DNA from: Ichthyophthirius multifiliis
Taxonomy: Eukaryota; Ciliophora; Oligohymenophorea; Hymenostomatida
Assembly: GCF_000220395.1 (NCBI RefSeq)
Contig: NW_004086413.1
Location: 38,990 to 102,989 of the forward strand
Reading direction: 5' to 3'
DNA length: 64,000 nucleotides
Made by a program: the position numbers and the translations under genes
In this document: positions 38,808 to 51,471 of the stretch, in pieces
Layout: each line of letters starts with the position of its first letter
Position numbering within the stretch: the stretch's first letter is position 1
The notes under the pieces: model-generated
What the model saw: only the letters and a program-made list of their open reading frames with translations
Told to the model about the DNA's origin: nothing
Databases searched by the model: none

Positions 38808-40494
38808 TTTAATTATTTATGTTTTTTTTATTTTATAATTTTAATCTATTAAAATAATATTTTCTTTTGAATAGCTATCAGGTATACTTTTTTATGACAT
38901 AAATTATTTATTAACTAATTACTTTATTTATTTATCTAATTCTATTTTTGTAGATTATCTTGTAAGAGCTACTTTAGCTTTCCTTTTTTTTTACCATTCG
39001 CCTTTTATTTATAATTCTTCTTATAATTTTTATATCACACCATATCCTCTTGTTAAACTAAATAGATTCTTTAATTATTTTATGATTATATTTAATTTAT
39101 ATTTAATATAAAAAAATTACATCTTTTTTCAATAAGTAAATTTCAGCATTTTCACTAACACATATAGCTTATTATTATCTTAAAGGAATTTAATTAAGTA
39201 TTTCTTCTTCTCCAAAATAAGAATTAGTTCCAATTAAACTAATAGCAATTCTTTTATTTTTATTGACATTTTTTTAAAATTTAATAGCCTCAAGTTCATC
39301 TTTATCCTATGAATCTTTTTTTTATTCATCTTTTGTTTAATTTTCATTATATATTTGTGATATTTCGACTTCTCCTTCTTTTATAAAATACACAAAACGG
39401 CTCAAATCTCCTTCTTAATATACTATATTTTTGTTTTTATAATTTACAACTTTGATTAAATTTAAAATATTTAAAAGTTTAGGATCTGGTATTGTCTTAA
39501 AGAAAAAATAAGATTTTAAAAATTCAACTTTCTATTTTAATAAATTATTATGATATTCAGCCAATATTAAGTCGAAACTTTCTTTATTTAAAGTCATTAA
39601 ATAGCCTCCTTTTTTACATACTATAGTACCCGCTCTTTATATATTTTTTTATTTTTTATTATATTTATTTTAAAAAAATCACCTTCTTTATCCTTTTAAT
39701 ATAGCTATTTCACCAAAAGATTCTCCTGCAGTAAAAGTTTTTACATAACTCATATTTGGGAATAGTCTTTTTAAATATTCTTCGTATGTTTCATATATTT
39801 TTGTTGTACTTTTTATATATTATATATATATATATATTATACTTAATTTTCTTTATAAAAATAATTAATATACTTTTCGTTTTCTTAAGATAATACAGTT
39901 TATTCGATTTCATCTTACAAAGGAACAAATTTAGATTTTAAAAATTACCATTTACTTTAATTTTATTTGATATTGTTATTATTTTCCTTTGGGTAACTAT
40001 CAAAACTTTCATCTTTTATAATATTTGGCATTAATAAATCTAATTCTCCTTATATAACTATGTAAAAAGTAAATCCAAAGTCACCTTTTATTAAATAAAA
40101 GATATATATTGCTTATTTTTTTTTATTTTTTTTTACCATAATTAAATAATACTTTTCTTTCTGGAATATATTAAATTTTCAAGTTTTCTAATAGTTTACT
40201 ATTACAAACTTTAATTTCAAGCATTCGTTTATTTTTTTAAAACATATGAAGCCCATATATAGCATTCATTAAAAAGTTTTATTCATTTTTTGTTTTGATA
40301 GTTTATTTTTTAAGTATATGAATTAAAACCTAATTTTTTTAAAATATATTATAAATATAATTAAAAATTAAATCATTTTTTTTTATTTTTACTTGTTAAT
40401 CAGTTTCGTTTGAAAAATCTATTTATTCTTTTCTTAATAATTATTAATAATTTTTGAAGGGTTAAGTTGCATATTAAAGCTTTTTAATAAACAT
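37684..40494 (-). CDS. Protein with two cyclic-nucleotide-binding domains and a low-complexity C-terminus
   Basis: Minus strand from ATG 40494 (MFIKKLQYATQPFKNYQQLL...) to TGA 37684-37686, with several GT-AG introns. Domain 1 reads IPERKVLFNYGDFGFTFYIV and VIQGELDLLMPN; its phosphate-binding cassette is GESFGEIAIL, then GQRRAGTIVC after an intron. Domain 2 reads NIVYQEGDLSRFVYFIKEGE with cassette YFGEEEILNQIPLRQQQAIC. In both the FGE and the later Arg that grip the phosphate are present, so binding looks possible. No kinase or channel region is fused. The C-terminal half is N/Q/K/S-rich and ends DGSQSLVRKKSNSKF. A TTA array at 38763-38807 lies in this part. This could be a PKA regulatory-like protein or a cNMP-binding ciliate scaffold. 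No PKA inhibitor motif was found. Confidence 0.75.
38763..38807. repeat. (TTA/ATT)n microsatellite within the cNMP-binding gene
   Basis: About 15 copies of a trinucleotide. On the minus strand it reads Asn or Ile codons depending on frame. The text on either side is in different frames, so the array may lie in an exon with an unresolved intron next to it. Confidence 0.85.
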
Positions 40495-41422
40495 TTAAGC
40501 TATTTAATTTTAATGGATGCTAAGTTATTAATTATTATTGGTTTAATTTAAGATTTCAAGTTAATTTTCAATCATTTATTGATGTGATAAATTTTATTTA
40601 AATAATAAAAGAAATATATTGTAATTTTAATGTTATTTTTTATTATAAATTAAAAAATAATAGTTAAATAATAATTATTTAATTGAAATAGTAAAATAAA
40701 ATATCAATTATTTTATTAAAAATTATAATAAAATATACATTTAAATTATAAATAGAAAATTAAAACAATTAAATTTATAAATTCATTTATTTAAATATGT
40801 TAAAGTGTTTGCGAAAAATATACTAAAAATATATAAATAAAAATTTTTATAAAATAATATAATAATAATATAAATAAAAAATTACAATTTGTTAAATAGT
40901 AAATTATTTTTTACTATATACACAATTAATAAAAAAAAAATATATTAATATAATTTATTAAAATATATAATATTTATAATATATTAACAAAAAAAAAATA
41001 TAATAATGTTATATATAATAAATTAATATTTTAAATATATTGAAAATAATATATACAAAAAAATTTATATATGAAAAAAAATATAAATATAAATATAAAT
41101 ATAAATATAAATATAAATATATTATATATTTAAATAAAATAAAAAAAAATTTAGTATTTTCTTTTTTTATTATTATTTTTTTAAAATTAAAATAGAAAAA
41201 ATTATTATTATTATTTAGTTTCTATATTTTTATATTTTTATCTCTATAATAATAATTTCTTAGATTTTAAAATTTTTAAAATAATGGCAATATTACTGTT
41301 TTTATTTTAAAACTATTTTTTTATTAAAATTTTTTATTTATATTTTTTAGAAAAGTCAAAAAAAGATAAAAAAAAATCAATTACAAAAAAACATTAATTT
41401 TTATAATATAAAATAAAAATAT
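40495..41422. other. Intergenic gap with a 6-bp tandem repeat
   Basis: About 930 bp, extremely AT-rich. A hexamer array (AAATAT, about six copies) lies at about 41084-41122. Promoter of the cNMP-binding gene and 3' end of the calpain gene must lie here. No coding text. Confidence 0.55.
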
Positions 41423-42356
41423 TCATATTTTATAATCTTCCTAAATAGAATAGCTATATCCTTTTCTATCTACTGTAATAGGTGCAATAAATTCACTTTA
41501 TGGTATTATACATAATTTAAGTATTGGAAATTTATTTGGTTTTTTCATTTTAAGTCCTTAATGTTTTATATAAGTAATAATAACATCAAATGGTATATTA
41601 GAATTATTTTAAATATAATAAAATCCAAATCCTTTTTTTATATCAATATCCGAACATTTCATCACATTATTTACATTTCTTACTGATTTTAACTATTTTG
41701 ACCCCTTTGCGACTTAAATTAGACATTATTCAACCAAATTAGGCACTTTGGTTTTACTAATAGGTTTAATATAGACCTAATCAACACCATATGAACTAAA
41801 AACATACTAAGTTGTAATACTTTAATTCCAAAAAACTTTACATTAAACAATATATGTGCCCGGCTTTAACTCGCATTTAATATAAGTATCCCTGTCTCTT
41901 TTAAGAAGAGAATCAACGAAACTATATTTACCTATACCTTCCTATTTAGATACTAAAATCCTACTAGGAGAATATTAAATATCCATCTAATCAAAGAAAT
42001 TTCTTTTACTTTTCTAAACTATAGAAAAATAGTAAACACCCTATTTTTAAACTTGAACTTCAAAAAGTTTAGAGTTTTTATTGTTTGAATTTTCGACTTT
42101 AAAACTTGAATAAAGAAAATTCTCATGTAAATAACAAAAACAAACATCAGAAAAATACTTGAAAAAATCATCCAGCCTCATAAAAAAAACACCATCATCA
42201 GTGGCATGTACTCTAAGTTATTCTTTCAACTCTTAGTACCATAAATTACTAGAGTCTGAAAAATCTCCATTCCATTCTTTTTTAGCCCAAGGATTTCGTA
42301 ATTTTATTAATGTAATTTTTCCCAAAGTTCTGTGTATAATATCTTTGATACTAAAA

Positions 42357-42419
<63 letters not shown>

Positions 42420-43121
42420 TAAATATATATTTTTTTACGATATAATACTATATGCATGTGATTAAACTAAGCCTAATCTATTTGCTTTTGATTAAGAAAG
42501 TTCATCTTCATCATTTGCTCCTGCAGTGATAATAAAATTATTATTTTTATCTTCTACAGATTCTTTTATTCTTTTTATTAAATCCTAATTTACTTCTCCA
42601 TTTTCGTCCCTTGTCATTTCACAAATTGTAGGAGCACCTGTTAAATCTCTTAAAGCTTCTCTACAATATCCACTTTCGATATTATAATAATTTTTAAATA
42701 ATTTTGCATAAGCTTTTTCTAACAAAAGAACCCATAATTCATTTATTCCATTTGATTTTGTAAATATTGGTTTATTATCTTTACAAGGAATTAAATCATC
42801 TAAAGTAACAGCCTACCATTCGCCATCGTAACATATCTTTACACAATAAATACCATAATTATTTACTATTCGAGTTATAAATAATTCCAAAATTCGTTGA
42901 GGTTATTGTGCTAAACTTGATAATGAAGCTAGAAAATAACAATCACCTAAAGCTCCTTATTTAATATCGTATGGAGATATTAATTTTCCTAATCCGATTC
43001 TACTTGAATATATTGCTTAGGTTTTTGAAAATATATGATATGTATTATTATCGAAAAATTGAGAAGGTCTTTTCCACTAATTATTTAAAATCCAAAAATA
43101 TATATATATATAAAAATATAT

Positions 43122-43171
<50 letters not shown>

Positions 43172-43440
43172 TATATATATGCTTTTACTTCTAACTTTTA
43201 CCACTAACTATATCTTGGATAAGTTTTATCTGTAATGATTGAATCACCACAAGGAGGAAATTAAATATCAGTAAATTATTGAGAATTACTTTATTTTAAA
43301 GTATTAAGATTTTTTATAAAATATTCAAGGCCTATTATATTAGGATGAGGTTCACAAATTTAATTAGATTATAATGTAGACGATAAAAGCTAATAGTTTT
43401 ATAAATATTAGTTGTTTTATTATTATTACTTTAAGTATAA

Positions 43441-43506
<66 letters not shown>

Positions 43507-44493
43507 TTAATAATTATTATCTTGCTATATAATTATTTAATTTATATTTTAATTGTTATAGTTTTAACTATATATTTTTACTTCTTTATTCTCTTATTTT
43601 TTATCAATTTTTTATTAATCTAAGTTTATTTATTTATCAAAACCATTTTTTCTTATATCTGGATATTTATTATAATTAATAGATTTTATATCTTTATTAT
43701 CTTCAATAGGATTATTTATTTAATCAATTTTTTTATGTGGATTTTCATTTATATTCATGAAATCTATAAACTCTTTAATGTATAAATATTTATTTCTTTC
43801 TGTGAATAAAGCAATAGCTAAAATATCCTATTCTTCAGTATCTAGCATAATTTTATTTTAACCTAAATATTACAATAATTACTCAAATTAAATACAATCA
43901 TTTCCTCCATATATTTATTTTAAATTATTTATGTTTATTTGTTTATTTAAATGCATTTATTTTAACTATTTTAATTTTTGAAGCAGTTAATCCCATGGAT
44001 CTTTTTAATTTTAAACTTAATTGTTATATTAATTTTAAACAGTTTCAATTTGCTACTAAGTATTTTCGACCATAGGATTATTTAGATTATTTAATTATAT
44101 GTTATTTTATTATTAAAAATTATTATAATAGTTATTCTAATACTACTATTATATTTATACTTAATTATACATCATTTGATTATATTATTATTATTGAGTA
44201 GATTAACATATATTTAATAACTAGGATAATGTATAATAAAATTCATTAAATGTTATTCCACCACTATTATTTTTATCAAATAATTAAAAAAGTGTTTTAA
44301 TTAATGAGTCTTCTAATTTAAAATGATAATTATTACTTATAAACTATTTAAATTCTTAAAAGTTTATTCTATCACTTTTGTTTAAATCATATGTATGAAA
44401 AAGATAGGCTATATAAGGTTATTAATTAATGGGGTCTTAAAATTATAAATTTGTAAAAATTTAATTCATTATTAATATAATTTAGTTATCCAT
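41423..44493 (-). CDS. Calpain-type cysteine protease with N-terminal EF-hands
   Basis: Minus strand from ATG 44493 to TGA 41423-41425. The N-terminus has EF-hand-like loops: FHTYDLNKSDRINFQEFKQF and LFQLFDKNSGGITFNEFYTL. A long Q/N-rich linker with a TTA array (43441-43505) follows. The protease core starts at FPPCGDSIITDKTYPRYSQW, then WKRPSQFFDNN after an intron at 43077-43188. The catalytic triad is complete: Cys in KQGALGDCYFLASL, His in GLVQSHAYSII and Asn in LIKLRNPWAKKEWNGDF, the last after an intron at 42351-42438. The C-terminal part (YYFSIVQKSKRNF, then KPGTYIVQCKVFWNQ) looks like the calpain beta-sandwich domain. So this is a Ca2+-regulated cytosolic protease; targets are unknown. 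The 42233-42457 standard-code ORF merges a TA-rich intron with the RNPW exon. Confidence 0.9.
42362..42416. repeat. (TA)n microsatellite in a calpain intron
   Basis: TA run inside the 42351-42438 intron. A second TA run fills much of the 43077-43188 intron. Confidence 0.9.
43441..43505. repeat. (ATT)n microsatellite coding for an Asn run in the calpain linker
   Basis: About 20 copies of a trinucleotide. On the minus strand in the calpain frame it reads AAT (Asn), directly after a Q/N-rich stretch and before LYLKQQQQNNQYLQ, so it appears to be translated. Confidence 0.75.
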
Positions 44494-45236
44494 TATTTTA
44501 TTCTTTACTTACCTTTTTTATATATTATATTATAAAAAAATTATTATAACAAATAAATAATATATATGTTTTTAATTATGGTATAAATTAAATACTAAAA
44601 ATTAATCAAATTCAAATAATTTAAATCTTTATATAATATATATATTATGTATATTATAGATTTGCTTTATAAAAATTAAAAGTTTAAATTAAAAAATTTA
44701 AATATAAAATATTATGTTAATTTTTTTTAATAAAAATATATAATAATATTTTAAATTGAATTATATTTAAATAATTGTATTTAAATTATTTTAAAATTAA
44801 TATATAGTAAAATTTTAAAAAATTATATTTTATAATATATCGAGAACAAAAAATTAAAATAAAATAAATATATATATCTATTTATAAAAAATAAATTAGA
44901 TATAATTAAAAATGATAAAAATTAAATTATATTAAATATCTAAAAATTATTTAAATAAAATTATTAAATTAAATAATTATATAATGAAAGATATTTAAAT
45001 AATATAATAATATAATAAAAAAAATTAATTTAAATATTAAATATTTTTTAAGAGGAAATAATTTATAATTATATATATTAAATATATTTTTATTTATATA
45101 AATAATTTTATGTTATATTAAAATAAAAATAATAAGATATATAAATATAAATTTTAATATAAACTAAAAATAAAATATTTATTTATATAAATTTATTAAT
45201 AATAAAAAAATATCTAATAATAATAAAAAAAAAAAA
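44494..45236. other. Intergenic gap between divergent genes
   Basis: About 740 bp of A/T-rich sequence that should hold the promoters of the calpain gene and the cyclophilin gene. The cyclophilin ATG is preceded by a run of A, as usual for ciliate start sites. No other signal seen. Confidence 0.55.
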
Positions 45237-45728
45237 ATGTCTAAAGTATTTTTTGATATTAACATAGATGGATAAGAAAAAGGAAGAATTGTATTTTAAT
45301 TATCTGACTAAACCCCTAAAACATCTGATAATTTCAGAATTTTATGCACTGGAGAAAAAGGATTTGGCTACAAAGGATGTGGTTTCCATAGAATTATACC
45401 TTAATTTATGATTTAAGGAGGTGATTTTACTGCTGGAAACGGAACTGGTGGAAAATCTATCTATGGTGAAAAATTTGCAGATGAAAACTTCATATTGAAA
45501 CACACTAAGCCTTACCTTTTATCTATGGCTAATGCTGGTCCTAACACTAATGGCTCTTAATTCTTCATTACAACTGTAGCATGTCCCTGGTTAGATGGAA
45601 AACACGTTGTTTTCGGTGAAGCTATTGAAGGATAAGAAATTATTAATGCATTAGAATAATAAGGATCTTAAAATGGAAAAACTAAAGTAAAATGCTATAT
45701 CTCTAATTGCGGATAACTTTAAAATTGA
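45237..45728 (+). CDS. Cyclophilin A-type peptidyl-prolyl cis-trans isomerase (163 aa)
   Basis: One intronless frame from ATG 45237 ([20 protein letters not shown]...) to TGA 45726-45728; its length is that of a single-domain cyclophilin. The active-site residues are present: Arg52 and the PQFMIQGGDF stretch ([20 protein letters not shown]), [16 protein letters not shown], and the Trp and His of [17 protein letters not shown]. The enzyme isomerises Xaa-Pro bonds and helps folding in the cytosol. Codon use differs from its neighbours: many codons end in C or G (AAC, TTC, GGT, CAC) and the gene is visibly less AT-rich, which fits a highly expressed gene. A TTA array follows its 3' end at 45791-45865. 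Confidence 0.95.
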
Positions 45729-45788
45729 TATTAATTTTTGTTTTTCATTATTCTATTTTTAAAAAATTTAAATAAAAAAATGTTATTA

Positions 45789-45864
<76 letters not shown>

Positions 45865-47341
45865 CCTTATTATTATTTCTAGTTTTTTTTTTTTTTTTTA
45901 TTTCATTTTAATAGAGAAAAAAAATTCATTATATTTTTTTAAATTAAATTATTTTTTTGACTTCGTAATATTGAATTTATCATATATTTTATTTTTTAAT
46001 ATAATTTAAAATTTGAAATTAAAATTATTCAATTAATTATTTAAAATATTTTTATTTTTGTTGATTATAAAATTTTTTAATCTTATTTTATAATTTTTTA
46101 TTCATTTTAAAATATAATTCTAAATTCTTTAAAAAATATTCTAAAGTTTTCGGATCATATTTTTACTACTAAAAATACTAACATTTATTTGATAAAAGTA
46201 TAAATTAAAAAATATTATATTGTATGCAATTTATCTATTTAAATATAAAAAATTATATTTAAATCTAGTTATTATAAAAATTAAAAAATAATTGAAATAA
46301 TAAAAAAAAAATATATAAAAAATAGTTAAATATATAAAAATAACTTTAATAAATCTTTTAATTAATAAATATATATAATTTTGTAAATTTAAATAAATAT
46401 TTTTTTAAAAAATAGCTTTGTTAATGAATTTAATAAAAATTATATATATATATAAAAAATATGGTAATATTTTCATTTAAAACTAATGAATATTTTAAAT
46501 TTATAATTATTAAATTAGAAAAAAAAGTATTTTAAATACAAAATAATAATAAATAAATGAAATAAAATAAAATAAAATAAAATATATAGAAAAAAATAAA
46601 TAATAATATAATATTAATAATTAATTCATAACTAAGAATATAATTTATTATAAATATAAATCTTATTTAGATTTATAGAAAATAAAGATTATTATGTTTA
46701 AAAATAATTAAAAAATATTATTTAATAAAATTTATAAATTAAAAATGCTAATTTATATATAATCATTGAAAAAAATATAAAATATATTTAGTATATTATT
46801 TTGATATAAGTAGAAAAATTTTCAGTAAATAATATATATTAATAAAAAGTATATAAAACATTTTTTTTTTAAATTCTTATATAAACAATTTATATAAAAT
46901 TATTTATTTATTTAAAAATAAATATGATAAATAAAATTATAATTTAGAAATATTAGTTTTAAATATATAAATGTAAATAAATATATATATATATAAATAT
47001 TTACATTTGTATTTATTTACATATTAAGAAATTTAAATTATATTTTTATTATAATAGAAATTTTTTAATCACAACTATTTTTAAAAAATCAAATATTATA
47101 ATTGAATATTAATATGTTAATAATAATAAATAATAATAAAACGAAATTTATATTCAAAATAATAATTTTTTTAATTCATTCTTATAATAATTATTGTTTT
47201 TTTAACTTTCAATCTAAAAATTCCATAAAAATAATACATATTTAATAAAATTATACAAAATTAAAATTAAATTATTAATGTAATATTTTGATCCATCAAA
47301 TTAAAAAAAAAATATTAAAATAAATAATTAAGAAACAATAT
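45729..47341. other. Intergenic gap with TTA array, no gene seen
   Basis: About 1.6 kb. Starts with a TTA microsatellite (about 45791-45865), then A/T-rich sequence with a 5-bp AAAAT array near 46561-46582. No convincing coding frame on either strand. Confidence 0.55.
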
Positions 47342-48354
47342 ATGTTTAAAAAATATTATAATAAAAACGCTCCAAGTGTTTTAAACACTAAAAATAATTA
47401 AATAACATTAAACTAAAAAGATTTAGATTATAATAAAATAATGCAATCAAAAGATCATATAAATATAATATAAACAAATAGTAAATAAAAAAATTAAAAT
47501 TTAAAGATGAATGAGTTAAAACTATTTGTTAAAAGCCCTTTAAAAAGAAGTTACTACTTAAATTAATAAGATAATAATGAATCAAAATAATAAGACTAGC
47601 ATATAAATATAAATTAATAAATAAGTACAGAAAGCGTAATTAATAATTAAAAATCATAAAACTAATTAAATAATAAACTGCTTTTATAAAAATATATTTA
47701 TTTATTAAATAATTAATTAATATAAAATAATCTCCTTTTAATAATTATGTCTATATTTTTTTTATAGGATTCATTCAAGAAAAACAATAAATATTTAATT
47801 ATGACAGGTTTTTCTATTTTTATATTATCTTGCTTAATAATATGTTTATTTAAAATAATATATATAAAAAATTCAAATATAAATATTTCTTTACTTTAGC
47901 AATAAGCTATAATTTATATGACTTTTATTATTTGTATAGTTTAATTTATACTTTTAATTGGAGGTATTAAATACTATGATGAAACTCAAATAGTTTTTTT
48001 AGTAATTTAAATTCATTTTCATATTCTAATAAGTATTAAAATAGCCAGAATTGTAGTAAAAGAATAAATAGAAATTTTTATTTATGTATTCTTTTTATTA
48101 TATTTGTTAATAAGTTTTAATCTTTAGTACACAGATAACTTAGATAAAATAATAACTTAATGTTTAATTGCTATTACTTTATCAATTAATAAAAAAAAAA
48201 ATATTTAACAAAAAATGGATAAAAAAAAGGATGAAAAAAATTATAAATATTAAGAAAAAATGAAACCCGAAAGTATAAGACATTATTTACAAAAAAAACA
48301 ATTAATAAATTAAAAATAACTAATATAGTTTGAAAAAAAAAATATTAATAATTA

Positions 48355-48385
<31 letters not shown>

Positions 48386-51337
48386 TGTTAGTAAAATTTA
48401 TAAGGTCAAAAATTATTTTTTTTATAAGAAAAAAGCACTAATTATTCTAACAGTAATAACCACTTTATTTAAATGCGAAAAAATGAAAACATTAAAAAAA
48501 TTTACCAAGGTATTCTCAATGTAATGCCTGAAGGAGTTGCTTTAATAAATTGCTAATTAAAAGTTGTTTATAGTAATAAAACACTTATGAAAATATTAGA
48601 ATGTAAAAAACCAAATTAAATTTCTGAAATTTTATTAAATTTAGCTACAAATGGTAATCAATAACAACAAAAATAAAAAAATGAAAATTAAAATCGAGAT
48701 TTAACCTATTTCAAAAAAAGTAAATCTTAATAAAATATACAATAAAATAAACGAAAAAAATCTAGAAAAATATCGCATGAAATATATAATAATTTCAGAT
48801 ATAATAATGCCTTTAACAATTGTAATAATATTCAAAATTCAGAATAAAGTAAAAATATAAATGAAAATGAAATAATGGAAGAATTAAGTTTTGATTATAA
48901 TATTTTTAGAAACGATGTAGATGAGAAAAAAAGCAATTAAAAGTTTTAAGAAAATTTAATTAGAGAAAGCAACTTTATAAAATTTAAAAATACAGAAATA
49001 GTTTAAAAAGACTTGATTGTAAAGGATATTATTTTGTCTATTTTCGAAAATACATAATAATTCGAAGTTGAATAAAATTAAGATAACGAATAACATAAAA
49101 AATAAAGTCTTACACCAAAAACTTTTTGTTTAAAAAGAAGAAACTCCGAAATGAATAGTTAAGATAATAATTTTGATCTTAAAATTTCTTAAGCTTAAAG
49201 AAAGAATAGTTTTATTTAATAAGTTAAAAATAAACCTAATTTAGGATATTTTTAATATATAAACGACATGGTAATATAAATAAAAAAAAAATAACAATAA
49301 AAAAAAAAAGATTAAAGTTTAAGTTGAATATAAAGGTAAATTATTAATTCTAAGTATGGTTATATGTGAAATTACTGAAGAAAATAAAACTGAATAATTA
49401 ATACTTATTTTACTAGATCCCGTTTGGTAAGAAATGTACGAAAAAAAATCTAAGACATGAACAATTACCGGATAAAAATATTTGCATCACTATCTCATGA
49501 ACTTCGAACTCCATTAAATTGTTCGATAACAATGTTAGAATAATTAAAAGAATCAATATAAAGTGATTTTGGTTTAGCCGATTAAGCCTAGAATTAATTC
49601 CGAGATTTAATACGTCGCTAATTATAAAAAGGGTAATTAGAAAACAACAGTAATATAAATAATAACAATTTATCCTGTAATTCTACTAATATGTAGGTTT
49701 ATATAAATTAATATATAGATGAATATATAGAACCAGCATTAAATTCAAACAAATTATTGTTAAATTTAATAAATGATATTTTAGATTTTGTTTAAATTGA
49801 TAGTGGAAAATTTATATTTACTTTTGTAGATTTTAATTTAGAAGAATTATTAACTTCCTGTTTAAAAATGGTTTATTTACAAAAATATTAAAAAAACAAA
49901 AAAATAGAACTTAATTTACAATATGACAAAAACTGTTAAAAAATAATCAACTCAGATCCAAACCGAATAAGATAAGTAATTTTAAATTTCCTTTCTAATG
50001 CTTTAAAATTCACAAATTAAGGTTGCATTAATTTAAAAGCTACATTATATAAAGAAGATTAACTATAAGAAATAAAAAAACTTGATTATGAAAATAATCC
50101 CCTTTTAGAATACGAAATTATTGAATTAGCAGTCGAAGATACTGGAATCGGAATTTCTTAATAAAACATACAAAATATTTTTACTATATTTAATAAAATA
50201 GATTTAGGTGAGTAATATAAAAACCTTAATATATAAGGATGCGGACTAGGACTTACTATTTCAAACAGTATTGCTAAAGGATTAGGACCAGCTTATTAAA
50301 ATAGTATAAGGGTACAATCTGTGTAAGGTAAAGGATCGAAATTTTCAATATTAATATATGATAGGATAAGAAAAATTATATAAAATGATGCTATATAGCA
50401 AGTAATTTAAAATTCTCCTTAGTTAAGATAGGCTTAATAATGTTTATTTGGAAATAAATTAAATGAAAATAGTGATGATTCTTGTAATGTTTAAGATTCA
50501 TTTAATTATTCTAATTAAAATTCTAAAAATTAAAGTTAAGCAAAAAGCAATTATAATATAAATAACAATGATAATTTAAATATTGATACTTTTAAATAAT
50601 AAAATGTGAATAATGTTAATTCAAATTACAATAGAATAAATCTGTATCAATTCAATACTAATTTTGATAAAAAATATAATGAATATGAAACTCATCTTTC
50701 TGCATAATTCAATGTTTTACTAAATTTATCACCTGATAAAGCAAATGAAAAGTCGTCTCTTTTTTACGACTATCAAAAAACTTCCATTTAAAATCTTAAA
50801 CATACCAACACTGAAATATAAGATGGGTATATGACTTATAATAAAACAAAATAAAGCCTTTCAATTAAATTAGATAGTATAGTCATTAGTAATAACTAAA
50901 ATAGCAATAATTAAATATGTTAATGTCCTTAAATTCTTATAGTTGATGATAATATTTTTAATATATACGCTTTATCCAAATTACTTGAATCTTATGGATT
51001 TGTAACTGAAACAGCTACAAATGGGTAAGATGCAATAGATAAAGTAATATATAAGTATAAAAATGATAATTGTTGTTAAGTCTATAAAATTATATTTATG
51101 GATATTGAAATGCCTACTAAAAATGGATATTAAGCTTCTTAAGAAATAAAGCAGTTTTTTTAAAATAATTGTAGTTAGAATTAATCTGTTATAGTTGCAT
51201 GTACTGCTTTTGTAAGAGAAGAAGATAAACAAAATGCTCTAAGAAATGGAATGGATGATTATTTAAACAAACCTGTATTTAAATAAGGTTTAGAACATCT
51301 TCTAAACCATTGGTAAGATATATTATTTGATAAATGA
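47342..51337 (+). CDS. Membrane hybrid histidine kinase (TM sensor, PAS-like, HisKA, HATPase, receiver) with an apparent 1-base frameshift
   Basis: Plus strand from ATG 47342 to TGA 51335-51337. A polar N-terminus is followed by about six membrane spans (47790-48190), a poly-Gln run spelled TAA (48358-48386), and a PAS-like stretch, GILNVMPEGVALINCQLKVV. One 40-nt intron lies at 49271-49310. The HisKA motif is SLSHELRTPLN, His at 49496-49498. The ATPase has SDPNRIRQVILNFLSNALKF, VEDTGIGIS and GCGLGLTISNSIA. After an N/Q/S-rich linker comes the receiver: ILIVDDNIFN, phospho-Asp in IIFMDIEMPTKNGY (51101-51103), VACTAF and LNKPV. All key residues for phosphorelay are present. Upstream text VWQEMYEKK and downstream MNNYRIKIFASLSHEL are in different frames; an A8 run (49441-49448) marks the break. 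Exon length is two bases over a multiple of three, matching one missing base. Confidence 0.85.
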
Positions 51338-51388
51338 TATTTTATTTTATTTTTTTTGATATAATTTATAAAAAATTTAATATAAATA

Positions 51389-51442
<54 letters not shown>

Positions 51443-51471
51443 TTTATTTGCTTATATAATTTATTTATTTT
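51338..51471. repeat. (TA)n run in the short gap between convergent genes
   Basis: The 134-bp gap between the histidine kinase and the B-box gene holds a TA run at about 51400-51436. Confidence 0.8.

Noticed and set aside
43074-43202. A retained TA-bounded eliminated sequence or non-canonical intron in calpain
   Set aside because: A canonical GT-AG intron (43077-43188) in phase 0 explains the region; only the short flanking repeat remains curious.
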